From positions 8,531-72,530 of the forward strand of contig DASZTV010000104.1 in assembly GCA_035548125.1 (NCBI GenBank): DNA of 64,000 bases. The letters run 5' to 3'. The notes beneath the pieces were generated by a model. The model was not told where the DNA came from and searched no databases. It saw nothing but the letters and a program-made list of their open reading frames with translations. The position numbers were made by a program, and so were the translations under genes. The DNA comes from DASZTV01 sp035548125 (GTDB lineage: Bacteria > Actinomycetota > Actinomycetes > JAFAQI01). Shown here piece after piece: positions 50,041 to 58,302 of this stretch; position 1 is the first letter of the stretch, and every line of letters begins with the position of its first letter.

Positions 50041-52098
50041 GTGCTGTTTTCACGGGGGCGGCACGCGCTCCTTGGGGTCGGCTGTCTGCTGACCGCTGCC
50101 GCGGGCTTTGCGCTGATGCCGCAGCAAGCGGCTGCCGGGACGCCCGGCATGGTGCTCGGGCACGTCCCGCGCGCGGTCGCGCCGATGTCGGCGACGATCG
50201 TCATCCCGAAGGATGCGAAGGACAAGGGCTACGCCACGAAGGTCGTGACGATCTCGCAGGGCGGCACGCTGAGCGTCGTCAACCTCGACAGCGCCGAGCA
50301 CACCGTCACCGCCGATGCGGTCGGCTCGAAGGGCAACGCGCTCTTCGACCGGTGGGTGGAGCCGGGCCAGACCGTGACGATCCCGAACGCCAGCAAGCTC
50401 GCGGCAGGCACGTACACCTTCCACTGCACGTTCCATCCGAGCATGACGGGCACCCTGATCGTCGAGGGCGGACCCGGTGGCGTCCAGCCGGACACCCCGG
50501 ACTTCACCCTGCCGCTGAAGCTTCCTCGGGCTCTCACCGGTTCGAAGCTCGACATCCCGATCGAACAGGCATCGGTCCGCGTCTTTCCGACCGGTCCGCT
50601 GACCAAGATGTGGACCTTCGGCGGCAGTTACCCGGGTCCGACGATCTCCCGGCCGGCCGGGCACGACACGAAGGTGACGTTCCACAACCGGCTCCCCAAA
50701 GCCGCCGGCTCGATCACGGTCCACCTGCACGGCGACCACCATCGGTGGCAGGACGACGGCCAGCCCACCCACTTCCTGATCAAGCACGGTCGTAGCCGGA
50801 CCTACGACTACCCGCTGCGCGACCACGGGAAGCCGGAGACCGAGGCCACGGACTTCTACCACGATCACCGGATGAACCTGACCGCCCGCAACAACTGGCG
50901 GGGGCTGCAGGGGATGTTCCTCGTGCACTCCAAGCGCGAGCGGGCGCTGCGACTGCCGAGCGGCAAGTACGACGTGCCGCTGATGATCGCCGATCGCAAG
51001 TTCACCAAGGGCAACCAGCTGGCGGACCCGTTCCACGAGCACGCATCGCCGCCGGACGACGCCACGGTCGGAAACCGGATCCTGGTGGACGGCCGGTTCG
51101 CGCCGCATCTCGACGTCGCCCAGCACCGTTATCGGCTTCGGCTGGTCAACACGTCGGACTTCACGTCGTACGACTTCGCGCTCTCCAACGGCCGGCCGCT
51201 GGTCCAGATCGGCACCGGCAGCGGGCTGCTGCCGCATCCGGTCGCACGGCAGGACATCCTGCTCGGCCCGGCGCAGCGCGCCGATGTCGTCGTCGACTTC
51301 GCGGGTGAGCTGCACCAGAAGGTGGAGCTGGAAAGCATCCCGCGTACCGACCGGCCGCCGTCCGGGATCGGTACGCCGTCAGCCAGCGTGATGCAGTTCC
51401 GCGTCACTCGCACCGCGACCGACCACACGAAGGTTCCGCACAACCTCGCGACCCCCCCGCACATCACGGTGCCGAAGGTGTCGTTCACCTGGACGCTGGG
51501 ATTGCAGGGCACCGCGTCGACCGGCGCTGCGTGGACGATCAACGGGAAGGCCTTCGACCCTCGCCACGTCGAAGTCGAGGTGCCGCGTGGCGCGACCCGC
51601 GCGTGGCGGATCACCAATCTGTCCCCGCTCACCCACTACGTGCATCTGCACGAGGAGCAGTGGCACACCGTGTCACGCGACGGGAAGAAGCCGCCGCCTT
51701 GGGAGCGGGGCCTGGAGGACACCTGGCGACTCGATCCCGGTGAGGACATCGTGCTCGCGGCGACCTTCACCGACTACACCGGCGTCTTCATGATCCACTG
51801 CCACATGCTCGACCACGAAGACGACGGGATGATGTCGCAGTTCGCCGTGGTCAGGCCGCACACCCACTCGCTGCCGCCGGGCTATCACGCGGGAGCGCAG
51901 CCGGCCCCGAAGGGGAACGTCCACATGGCGTCGATGACGATGCCGATGACACCCCGGCTGCAGCTCCGCCCGCCGGCCGCGAGCGGCTGGCAGACAGCGG
52001 TCGGCCGCTTCGGCGAGGCGACCGCCCTCGAGCTGATCGTTTTGCTCGCCGGCTTCGGTGCGCTACGGCTTCGCCGCGCGACCCGGGTCGCGGCCTAG
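50041..52098 (+). CDS. Plastocyanin-type cupredoxin fused to a multicopper oxidase
   Basis: A 685-residue exported protein. After the signal peptide, residues about 50-143 are a complete type 1 copper domain with His87, Cys129, His132 and Met135 (HCTFHPSM). Residues about 155-610 are a CotA/bilirubin-oxidase-like multicopper oxidase with all copper motifs: HLHGDHH (228-234), YHDHR (273-277), HYVHLH (532-537) and HCHMLDHEDDGM (586-597; type 1 Cys587, His592, Met597). A hydrophobic segment near 660-677 and a basic end anchor it at the membrane. The extra cupredoxin could pass electrons into the oxidase. GTG 50041 starts the signal peptide. Its stop shares bases with the menB stop. Confidence 0.9.
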   Translation: MLFSRGRHALLGVGCLLTAAAGFALMPQQAAAGTPGMVLGHVPRAVAPMSATIVIPKDAKDKGYATKVVTISQGGTLSVVNLDSAEHTVTADAVGSKGNALFDRWVEPGQTVTIPNASKLAAGTYTFHCTFHPSMTGTLIVEGGPGGVQPDTPDFTLPLKLPRALTGSKLDIPIEQASVRVFPTGPLTKMWTFGGSYPGPTISRPAGHDTKVTFHNRLPKAAGSITVHLHGDHHRWQDDGQPTHFLIKHGRSRTYDYPLRDHGKPETEATDFYHDHRMNLTARNNWRGLQGMFLVHSKRERALRLPSGKYDVPLMIADRKFTKGNQLADPFHEHASPPDDATVGNRILVDGRFAPHLDVAQHRYRLRLVNTSDFTSYDFALSNGRPLVQIGTGSGLLPHPVARQDILLGPAQRADVVVDFAGELHQKVELESIPRTDRPPSGIGTPSASVMQFRVTRTATDHTKVPHNLATPPHITVPKVSFTWTLGLQGTASTGAAWTINGKAFDPRHVEVEVPRGATRAWRITNLSPLTHYVHLHEEQWHTVSRDGKKPPPWERGLEDTWRLDPGEDIVLAATFTDYTGVFMIHCHMLDHEDDGMMSQFAVVRPHTHSLPPGYHAGAQPAPKGNVHMASMTMPMTPRLQLRPPAASGWQTAVGRFGEATALELIVLLAGFGALRLRRATRVAA

Positions 52099-52994
52099 TA
52101 GTACCAGGGGTAGCTGGACCAGTCCGGCTCCCGGCGTTCGAGGAACGCGTCGCGACCTTCTGCGGCTTCCTCGGTCATGTAACCCAGCCGAGTCGCCTCG
52201 CCGGCGAACAGCTGCTGCCCGACCAGACCGTCGTCGATGGCGTTGAAGGAGTACTTCAGCATCCGGATGCCCATCGGGCTCATCGCGTTGACCTTGCCGG
52301 CCCACTCCAGCGCGACCTTCTCGAGGTCGGCGTGATCGACGACTGCGTTGACCATGCCCATCCGGTACGCGTCCTCGGCGGTGTACTCCTCGCCGAGGAA
52401 GAAGATCTCGCGCGCGAACTTCTGCCCGACCTGACGCGCGAGGTACGCCGAGCCGAAGCCACCGTCGAAGCTCGCGACCTTGGCGTCGGTCTGCTTGAAG
52501 CGCGCGTGCTCACGACTGGCCAGGGTCAGGTCGGAGACGACGTGCAGGCTGTGGCCGCCGCCGGCGGCCCATCCGGGCACGACGCACATGACGACCTTCG
52601 GCATGAACCGGATCAGCCGCTGCACTTCGAGGATGTGCAGCCGCCCGGATCGCGCCGGATCGATGGTGTCCGCGGTGTCTCCCTCGGCGTACTGGTAGCC
52701 GTCACGGCCGCGGATTCGCTGGTCACCGCCGGAGCAGAACGCCCAGCCGCCATCCTTCGGCGACGGCCCGTTTCCGGTGAGGAGGACGCACCCGACGTCG
52801 GAGGTCATGCGCGCGTGGTCAAGTGCAACGTAGAGCTCGTCGACCGTGCCCGGACGGAACGCGTTGCGCACCTCCGGCCGGTTGAACGCGACCCGTACCG
52901 TGCCCGACGAGCGCGCCCGGTGATAGGTGATGTCGGCGAAGTCGAAGCCGGGGACCTCGTCCCAGGCGGACGCGTCGAAGATCTCTGACACCAC
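52095..52994 (-). CDS. menB: 1,4-Dihydroxy-2-naphthoyl-CoA synthase
   Basis: A 299-residue crotonase-fold enzyme of menaquinone biosynthesis, closing the naphthoyl ring from o-succinylbenzoyl-CoA. MenB hallmarks: ITYHRARSSGTVRVAFNRPEVRNAF (read in pieces), the loop FCSGGDQRIRGRDGYQY, WAAGGGHSLHVVSDLTLAS, DGGFGSAYLARQVGQKFAREIFF and the ending ERREPDWSSYPWYY. No other men gene is nearby. It follows the alpha/beta hydrolase on the same strand (22-base gap) and overlaps the facing oxidase stop by 4 bases. Confidence 0.96.
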   Translation of the reverse strand: MVSEIFDASAWDEVPGFDFADITYHRARSSGTVRVAFNRPEVRNAFRPGTVDELYVALDHARMTSDVGCVLLTGNGPSPKDGGWAFCSGGDQRIRGRDGYQYAEGDTADTIDPARSGRLHILEVQRLIRFMPKVVMCVVPGWAAGGGHSLHVVSDLTLASREHARFKQTDAKVASFDGGFGSAYLARQVGQKFAREIFFLGEEYTAEDAYRMGMVNAVVDHADLEKVALEWAGKVNAMSPMGIRMLKYSFNAIDDGLVGQQLFAGEATRLGYMTEEAAEGRDAFLERREPDWSSYPWYY

Positions 52995-53016
52995 GCGACG
53001 AGGGTAAAGGGACGGG

Positions 53017-53907
53017 TCAGTCGATCAGGCCGGCGGTACGCAGGAAGGCGACCTGATCGGCGGCGATCTGCGGAGCGAGTGGTCGACCGAAGACGGAGAA
53101 GTGGTCCGCGTCGTAACGGTGAAGCTCACCGCCCGGTGCCTTGCGCGCCAGCCGCTCGACCGCAGGGTTGTGCGTCGTGATGTCCCGCTCACCGAGCCCG
53201 ACCCAGACCGGCTGCCGCAGCCGCCGCGCCTTGCGTACCGGGCGGAAGGTCGCGACCACCAGGAAGATCCCCGGGGTCACCTCGTTGCGCCAGGTGGAGT
53301 CCGGAGGTGCGCACGCGAGGAAGCCCTCGAGCTCCCCGGGCTTCGTCAACGCGGCGTGCCCACCGGGTGGTGCAGCCACCGGCATCAACAGGTGGCGACC
53401 CGCCAGGTTCTGCACCGCCCGCGGAATGATCCACGCGCTCACCGACGGTGGCGTACCGAGCGCTCGCGGGACGCCGTCGACGAACGGGCACAGTGCGATC
53501 ACCGCCGCGACGTCGGCTCCTCGGATCGCTGCCTCGACCGCAAAGCCGGCCCCGAACGAGAAGCCCCACGCCACGACTCTCGTCGCGTCGATCCGGTCGT
53601 CGGCGCGAGCGAAGGCGATCGCCGATCGCCAGTCCTCACGTTGCGCCCGGAGCAGAAAGCGCTGCCGCGGCTGGCCGCCGGAGTCTCCGAAGTAGCGGTA
53701 GTCGAAGGCCAGCACCGCGCATCCGGCCGCGGCGAACGCCTCGGCGTACGCCGCCAAGCCGTCGTGCCGTGTCATCGAGAACCCCTGTCCCAGCACCACG
53801 CACGGGTGCGGTCCGGGAGCGTTGGGCACCACGAACCAGGCCGCCAGCGAGGTCTCCCCGGACGCAACCTTCACGTCCTGAGCACGCGACCAGATTTCTT
53901 CCCCCAT
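53017..53907 (-). CDS. Alpha/beta hydrolase
   Basis: A 296-residue hydrolase. The oxyanion region is VVLGQGFSMTRHDGLAAYAEAF, the nucleophile elbow is WGFSFGAGF with Ser near 117, the acid is likely the Asp of GLGERDITTH, and the base is His in YDADHFSVF. It resembles the DLH/Xaa-Pro-type peptidase-like hydrolase branch. The substrate is not known; its position before menB and after a VOC gene gives no clear hint. ATG 53907 opens a conserved-looking start. Confidence 0.83.
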   Translation of the reverse strand: MGEEIWSRAQDVKVASGETSLAAWFVVPNAPGPHPCVVLGQGFSMTRHDGLAAYAEAFAAAGCAVLAFDYRYFGDSGGQPRQRFLLRAQREDWRSAIAFARADDRIDATRVVAWGFSFGAGFAVEAAIRGADVAAVIALCPFVDGVPRALGTPPSVSAWIIPRAVQNLAGRHLLMPVAAPPGGHAALTKPGELEGFLACAPPDSTWRNEVTPGIFLVVATFRPVRKARRLRQPVWVGLGERDITTHNPAVERLARKAPGGELHRYDADHFSVFGRPLAPQIAADQVAFLRTAGLID

Positions 53908-53940
53908 GTTGTCGATTCTCCGGCTCCGCGCACCTGCCGG

Positions 53941-54396
53941 TCAGGACGCCCCGTCGAGCGTGCCGATGGTCACCCGCCCGTCGGCGCCCACTCGCCACCC
54001 CGGATTGGTCGCGACCTCCCACCGAAAGCCGGACGGGTCGGCGAAGTAGCAGTGGAAACCGCCGAAGTCGGCCTGCTGTGGTTCCTTCAAGATGCTCGCA
54101 CCGGCCGCGCGCGCCCGCTCGCAGACGGCCACGACCTCCTCCTCCGAGCCGACCACCTGAGCGAGGCTCATCGGCGCAGGCGAGTCGGTCGGCGTGGCCG
54201 GGTCGTGCGGTGACACGTCCGCTTCCAGAGCGTGGGCGCCGTAGAACGCGAGGAGCAGGCCGTGGTTGACCTGAACGAAGATGACGTCGCCGGGGACCTC
54301 CAGCGCGATCTCCCAGCCCAGCCCATCGACGTAGAACCGCTTGGCCTGGGCGATGTCGGCGACGCCGAGCGTCACGATGTCGATCCGCTGCTCCAT
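53941..54396 (-). CDS. VOC (glyoxalase/bleomycin-resistance) superfamily protein
   Basis: A 151-residue VOC protein: opening strand IDIVTLGVADIAQAKRFYVDGLGWE (in pieces), then VIFVQVNHGLLLAFYG and the second half starting at the QVVGSEEEVVAVCERARAAGASILK helix, ending with FHCYFADPSGFRWEVATNP, the classic closing motif. Metal-ligand positions (His/Glu) are partly present. It may act on a small epoxide, peroxide or aldehyde, or only bind. ATG 54396 is chosen because the fold starts there; 31 codons upstream lack family character. It diverges from the MGMT gene. Confidence 0.85.
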   Translation of the reverse strand: MEQRIDIVTLGVADIAQAKRFYVDGLGWEIALEVPGDVIFVQVNHGLLLAFYGAHALEADVSPHDPATPTDSPAPMSLAQVVGSEEEVVAVCERARAAGASILKEPQQADFGGFHCYFADPSGFRWEVATNPGWRVGADGRVTIGTLDGAS

Positions 54397-54467
54397 CTCG
54401 CCATCCTGCTCCACGCGAAACCAGTCGAAAAGTGTCACTGGCAACCGAGAGACTCGGCGTTGTGGGG

Positions 54468-54974
54468 ATGACGGTGTTTCCGACGGCAATCGGCGACTGC
54501 GGGATCGTGTGGAACGACACCGGCGTGTGCGGCGTCCAGCTTCCCGAAGTCAGCCCCGCGGTCACTCGCGAGCGGTTGCGGCGTTACTGGCCCGACGCGT
54601 CCGAAGCCGAACCGACCCCCGCGGCGAGCCGGGCGATCGAGGGCATCACGGCCCTGCTCGACGGGACGCCGGACGCGATGCACGACGTCGTGATCGATCT
54701 CGGCGCAGTGAGCGAGTTCCGGCGCGGCGTCTATGAGGTCGCCCGCACGATCGGACCCGGCGACACGATCACCTACGGCGAGATCGCCTCCCGGCTGGGA
54801 CAACCCCACGCTGGTCGCGAGGTCGGGCAGGCCCTCGGCGCCAACCCGGTCCCGTTGATCGTCCCGTGCCATCGGGTGCTGGCCGCCGGGGGGAAGCTCG
54901 GCGGATTCTCCGCGCGCGGCGGAGTCACCACGAAGTCCCGCCTCCTTGCGATCGAAGGCGCGAGCCTGTTCTGA
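54468..54974 (+). CDS. Methylated-DNA-protein-cysteine S-methyltransferase
   Basis: A 168-residue O6-alkylguanine repair protein. The acceptor Cys134 sits in IVPCHRV, the helix-turn-helix is GDTITYGEIASRLGQPHAGREVGQAL (in pieces), and the arginine finger follows as the RREVG-like stretch; KLGGFSARGG closes the motif. It transfers an alkyl group from DNA to itself. Start ATG 54468 is the most sensible; a GTG 36 bases upstream is possible. It diverges from the VOC gene. Confidence 0.88.
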   Translation: MTVFPTAIGDCGIVWNDTGVCGVQLPEVSPAVTRERLRRYWPDASEAEPTPAASRAIEGITALLDGTPDAMHDVVIDLGAVSEFRRGVYEVARTIGPGDTITYGEIASRLGQPHAGREVGQALGANPVPLIVPCHRVLAAGGKLGGFSARGGVTTKSRLLAIEGASLF

Positions 54975-55014
54975 CGCCGAGCAGCTGCGCCGGACAGTGC
55001 GGTTAACTGTCGCC

Positions 55015-55383
55015 ATGCCGACCGCGAAGGACCTTGCAGAGACCTCACTCCGGCTGACGAAGGAGCGCGACCGGGACGGTTGGCTCGCGCTGTTCGCGCC
55101 CGACGCGTTCGTTGAAGATCCGGTCGGCGGCGGGCGACAAGAGGGCATCGAGGCCATCACCGCGTTCCACGACTCGACGATCTCGACGGTGGAGTCGTTC
55201 GACTACGAGATCGAGCGCTCCTACCTGTGCGGCAACGAGGTCGCGATGGTGATCCACATGACGATCGTGGCCGCGGGGTTCCCGCTCGACATGGACCTCG
55301 TCAACATCTACACAGCGACACCGGACGGCGAGCACCTGCTGTCGCTGCGCTCCTGGTGGGACGGCAGCCGCCAGGGCGCCTAG
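55015..55383 (+). CDS. NTF2/SnoaL-like fold protein
   Basis: A 122-residue protein with a cone-shaped NTF2 layout: a helical start (AKDLAETSLRLTKERDRDGWLALFAPDA in parts), FVEDPVGGGRQEGIEAITAFHD and four strands ending in NIYTATPDGEHLLSLRSWWDG. Such proteins include ketosteroid isomerase-like and polyketide cyclase enzymes; the catalytic Asp/His set is uncertain. ATG 55015 starts the fold. It precedes the TetR operon by 52 bases on the same strand. Confidence 0.78.
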   Translation: MPTAKDLAETSLRLTKERDRDGWLALFAPDAFVEDPVGGGRQEGIEAITAFHDSTISTVESFDYEIERSYLCGNEVAMVIHMTIVAAGFPLDMDLVNIYTATPDGEHLLSLRSWWDGSRQGA

Positions 55384-55400
55384 CTCAGCCACGGGCTGCG

Positions 55401-55429
55401 TTGCGTTACATGGCGGAACGTAATAGGTT
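55401..55429 (+). promoter_or_regulatory. Candidate leaderless promoter of the TetR-phosphotransferase operon
   Basis: TTGCGT at 55401-55406, 17 bases and TAGGTT at 55424-55429 would start transcription at about ATG 55436. No Shine-Dalgarno is visible before that ATG, which supports leaderless translation. No clear dyad was found. Confidence 0.45.
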
Positions 55430-55435
55430 TCGCGC

Positions 55436-56053
55436 ATGTCGCAGGCTGCTCCGACCGAGTCCGGCGACGACGCCCCCCGAGTAGGGCGCCCCCGCGATCC
55501 GCGGGTCGACGACGCAATCCGCAAGGCGACGCTCGAGCTCCTCGTCGAGGACGGGTACCAGGCCACGACGATCCAGGCGATCGCCCGTCGCGCCGGCGTC
55601 AGCGCACCGAGCGTCTACCGCCGGTGGTCCTCGAAGGCGGAGCTGATCGAGGAAGCAGTCTTCCCCAGCGGCCTGCTCGCTCCCGAGGCGCGTACCGGCG
55701 ACGTCATCACCGACTTGGCGCCGTACTGCCTGCAGATCCTGAGCTACCTCTCCGACCCGGCGATCCGCGCCGCGATCCCCGGCCTGCTCGTCGAGTACCA
55801 GAACCATCCGGAGATGTGGCGGGTGTCGATGGAGCGCAGCTTCTTCCCGATGCGGCAGTCCTTCGACGACTACCTCGCGCAGAGTGGCCGCGCCTCCCTC
55901 GTCGCCAGTGACGCGCTGTTCGACGTCATGGTCGGCGCGCTGTTCACGCGCGCGCTGAACTACGGCGCGGAGGGAGCCGCCGAGTTCGCGCGTTCGGTCG
56001 CGGAGGTCGTGACCGCGGCCCTGCGGCCCGTGAAGGGAGGGGGCACGAAATGA
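55436..56053 (+). CDS. TetR-family regulator, first gene of operon
   Basis: A 205-residue TetR regulator: basic arm (RVGRPRDPRVDDAIRKATLELL in parts), then GYQATTIQAIARRAGVSAPSVYRRWSSKAEL covering the helix-turn-helix (read in pieces), and a C-terminal TetR_C-type helical domain. ATG 55436 is at the predicted transcript start. The stop overlaps the phosphotransferase start as ATGA, so regulator and enzyme are made together; autoregulation is likely. Confidence 0.87.
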   Translation: MSQAAPTESGDDAPRVGRPRDPRVDDAIRKATLELLVEDGYQATTIQAIARRAGVSAPSVYRRWSSKAELIEEAVFPSGLLAPEARTGDVITDLAPYCLQILSYLSDPAIRAAIPGLLVEYQNHPEMWRVSMERSFFPMRQSFDDYLAQSGRASLVASDALFDVMVGALFTRALNYGAEGAAEFARSVAEVVTAALRPVKGGGTK

Positions 56054-57180
56054 CCGAGCCCGTCGAGATCGAACACATCACGATGAAGGTCTCGAGCCGC
56101 GAGCCCGAGCAGGTGCGCCGGCGACTCGAGGCCTGGATCGCGACCCAGCTCGAGGGGGCGAGCGACGTCGCGGTCTCCGACCTCGAGGGCAGCGAGGCCA
56201 ACGGCATGTCCAGCGACACCGTGCTGTTCCGTGCCCGCTGGAACGACGCCGACGGCGCCCACGACGAGCGGCTGGTCGCGCGGATCGCTCCGGACGCCGC
56301 CGACGTGCCGGTGTTCCCGACCTATGACCTGCAAGGCCAGTACGACGTGATTCGAGCAGTCGCCTCCCTGACCCAGGTGCCGGTCCCCCGCCCATGGTGG
56401 TGCGAGCCGACCGGGCAGGCGCTCGGCGCGCCGATGTTCGTGATGAGCCGAGTCGACGGAGTCGTCCCGCCCGACGTCATGCCGTACCCGTTCGGCGACA
56501 ACTGGCTCTACGACGCGACCGCCGACCAGCAGCAGACGCTGCAGACCTCGACGATCGAGGCGATCGCGGCGCTGCACGAGATCTCCGACGCGCCCGCCCG
56601 GCTGCCGTTCCTGGACAAGCACCAGCCGGGCGACAGCCACCTGCGGCGCCACGTCGCCAACACCCGAGCCTGGTACGACATGGTCGCCCGCGAAGGCGCG
56701 CCGTCGGCGTTGGTCGAGCAAGCCTTCGACTGGCTGTCGGACAACTGGCCGGCCCACGAGGGCCCGACCGTCCTGTCGTGGGGCGACTCGCGGATCGGCA
56801 ACGTGCTGTACGACGACTTCCGGCCTGCGGCGTTACTCGACTGGGAGATGGCCGGCCTTGGCCCGCGGGAGCTCGATGTCGCCTGGCTGGTCTATGCACA
56901 CCGCGTCTTCCAGGACATCACCGGCGCGCTCGGCCTGCCGGGGATGCCGCACTTCCTGCAGCCCGCAGAGGTCGCGACGCAGTACGAGTCGCTCACCGGC
57001 TACGCGTGCCGCGACCTCCGGTGGTTCATGGTCTACGGCGCCGTCCAGTGGGGCATCGTCTTCCTCCGGACCAGCGCCCGTCAGGTCCACTTCGGCGAGA
57101 AGGAATGGCCGGCGGACCGCGACGAGGTCATGCACAACCGGATCCATCTCGAGTCGCTCCTCGACGACGTCACCGAATAG
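56050..57180 (+). CDS. Aminoglycoside-phosphotransferase-like (APH) family kinase
   Basis: A 376-residue APH-fold protein. The catalytic (Brenner) loop is LSWGDSRIGNVLYDD, with the catalytic Asp near residue 240 and Asn three residues after the Arg, and the metal Asp is in ALLDWEMAGLGPRELDVAW. The ATP-binding N-lobe is less typical (VLFRARWND). Family members in actinobacteria act on lipid or xenobiotic intermediates and often sit by acyl-CoA dehydrogenases; real aminoglycoside resistance is unlikely. ATGA couples it to the TetR gene, and the next gene begins 15 bases later. Confidence 0.82.
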   Translation: MTEPVEIEHITMKVSSREPEQVRRRLEAWIATQLEGASDVAVSDLEGSEANGMSSDTVLFRARWNDADGAHDERLVARIAPDAADVPVFPTYDLQGQYDVIRAVASLTQVPVPRPWWCEPTGQALGAPMFVMSRVDGVVPPDVMPYPFGDNWLYDATADQQQTLQTSTIEAIAALHEISDAPARLPFLDKHQPGDSHLRRHVANTRAWYDMVAREGAPSALVEQAFDWLSDNWPAHEGPTVLSWGDSRIGNVLYDDFRPAALLDWEMAGLGPRELDVAWLVYAHRVFQDITGALGLPGMPHFLQPAEVATQYESLTGYACRDLRWFMVYGAVQWGIVFLRTSARQVHFGEKEWPADRDEVMHNRIHLESLLDDVTE

Positions 57181-57195
57181 CAAAGGGACCAAGCG

Positions 57196-58302
57196 ATGCC
57201 GGTAGCTCTCGACGAGTACCCGCTGCACCAGACGCCGCTGTCGATGCGCTACGTCGCAAGCAGCGACCGCAACTTCTACGACCGCTGCTACTTCAACGCC
57301 CACGACCGCACCGGCGACATCTTCCTGATCACCGGAGCCGGCATCTACCCGCAGCTCGGCGTGAAGGACGCGTACGTCGTCGTGCGGCGCGGCGATCTGC
57401 AACACGTCGTCCGGATGTCCGACGCCCTCGACGACGAGCGGATGAACCTCACGGTCGGGCCATACCGGATCGACGTCGTCGAGCCGTTGCAGCGGATCCG
57501 GCTGGTCTGCGACGCCGACGCGCAAGGCATCGGCTTCGACCTCACGTGGCAGGGCTCGTTCCCCGCAGTAGATGAGGAGCGCCACCTGCTGCGCACCGGT
57601 ATCCGTCCGATCCTCGACACCTGGCGCTTCGCACAGCTCGGTACTTGGTCGGGCGAGATCCGCGTCGACGGTGAGCGCGTCGCCGTGTCTCCCGACACGT
57701 GGGTCGGCTCTCGCGACCGGTCGTGGGGCATCCGTCCGGTCGGCGAGCCGGAGCCGGCCGGACGCCCGGACGACAACGGAATGGACTTCGGGTTCTGGTG
57801 GCTGTACGTGCCGATCAAGTTCGACGACTACGCGGTCGTGCTGATCGCGCAGGAGGACGGCGTCGGTCATCGCACGCTCAACGACGCGGTGCGGGTGCAC
57901 CCCGACGGGCGGATCGAGCAGCTCGGGTGGCCGCGAGTGAAGATCACGTACCGGTCCGGGACGCGCATCCCCGAGCACGCCACCATCGGCCTGACCGAGC
58001 CGGACGGCAGCCCCATCACTCTCGAGGTCGAGACGCTCGGCCACGTGCCGTTGCACGTCGGATGCGGCTACGGCGGCGACCCGGACTGGGCGCACGGGTC
58101 CTGGCGAGGCCGTCACTGGATCGAGGGTGCGACGTACGACTTCACCGACCCGGCTGTCGCTGCGCGGACTCCGTGGGGCGTGATCGACCACGTCGGGCGC
58201 GCCACGCTCGGCGGCGACGTGGGCTGGGGGCTGTTCGAGCACGGCACCATGGGCCGCCACCTGCCGAGCGGCTTCGCGGACTTCGGTGCGGTAGCCCCGT
58301 GA
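57196..58302 (+). CDS. Uncharacterised protein with hydroxyneurosporene-synthase (CrtC/AttH)-like barrels
   Basis: A 368-residue protein. The strand pattern fits two lipocalin-like barrels of the CrtC/AttH/DUF7064-7065 kind: first half DRNFYDRCYFNAHDRTGDIFLITG and GPYRIDVVEPLQRIRLVC; second half VGSRDRSWGIRP and FGFWWLYVPIKFDDY, with a late HVGCGYGGDPDW; segments read in parts. Members act on isoprenoid or lipid substrates or bind them. No classic catalytic residues are confirmed here. ATG 57196 follows AAAGGGA. It overlaps the epimerase gene as GTGA. Confidence 0.6.
   Translation: MPVALDEYPLHQTPLSMRYVASSDRNFYDRCYFNAHDRTGDIFLITGAGIYPQLGVKDAYVVVRRGDLQHVVRMSDALDDERMNLTVGPYRIDVVEPLQRIRLVCDADAQGIGFDLTWQGSFPAVDEERHLLRTGIRPILDTWRFAQLGTWSGEIRVDGERVAVSPDTWVGSRDRSWGIRPVGEPEPAGRPDDNGMDFGFWWLYVPIKFDDYAVVLIAQEDGVGHRTLNDAVRVHPDGRIEQLGWPRVKITYRSGTRIPEHATIGLTEPDGSPITLEVETLGHVPLHVGCGYGGDPDWAHGSWRGRHWIEGATYDFTDPAVAARTPWGVIDHVGRATLGGDVGWGLFEHGTMGRHLPSGFADFGAVAP

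Noticed and set aside
55401..55429. GCGTTAC and GAACGTAA as a TetR operator dyad
   Set aside because: The arms do not pair when written as reverse complements; only a few scattered bases match.
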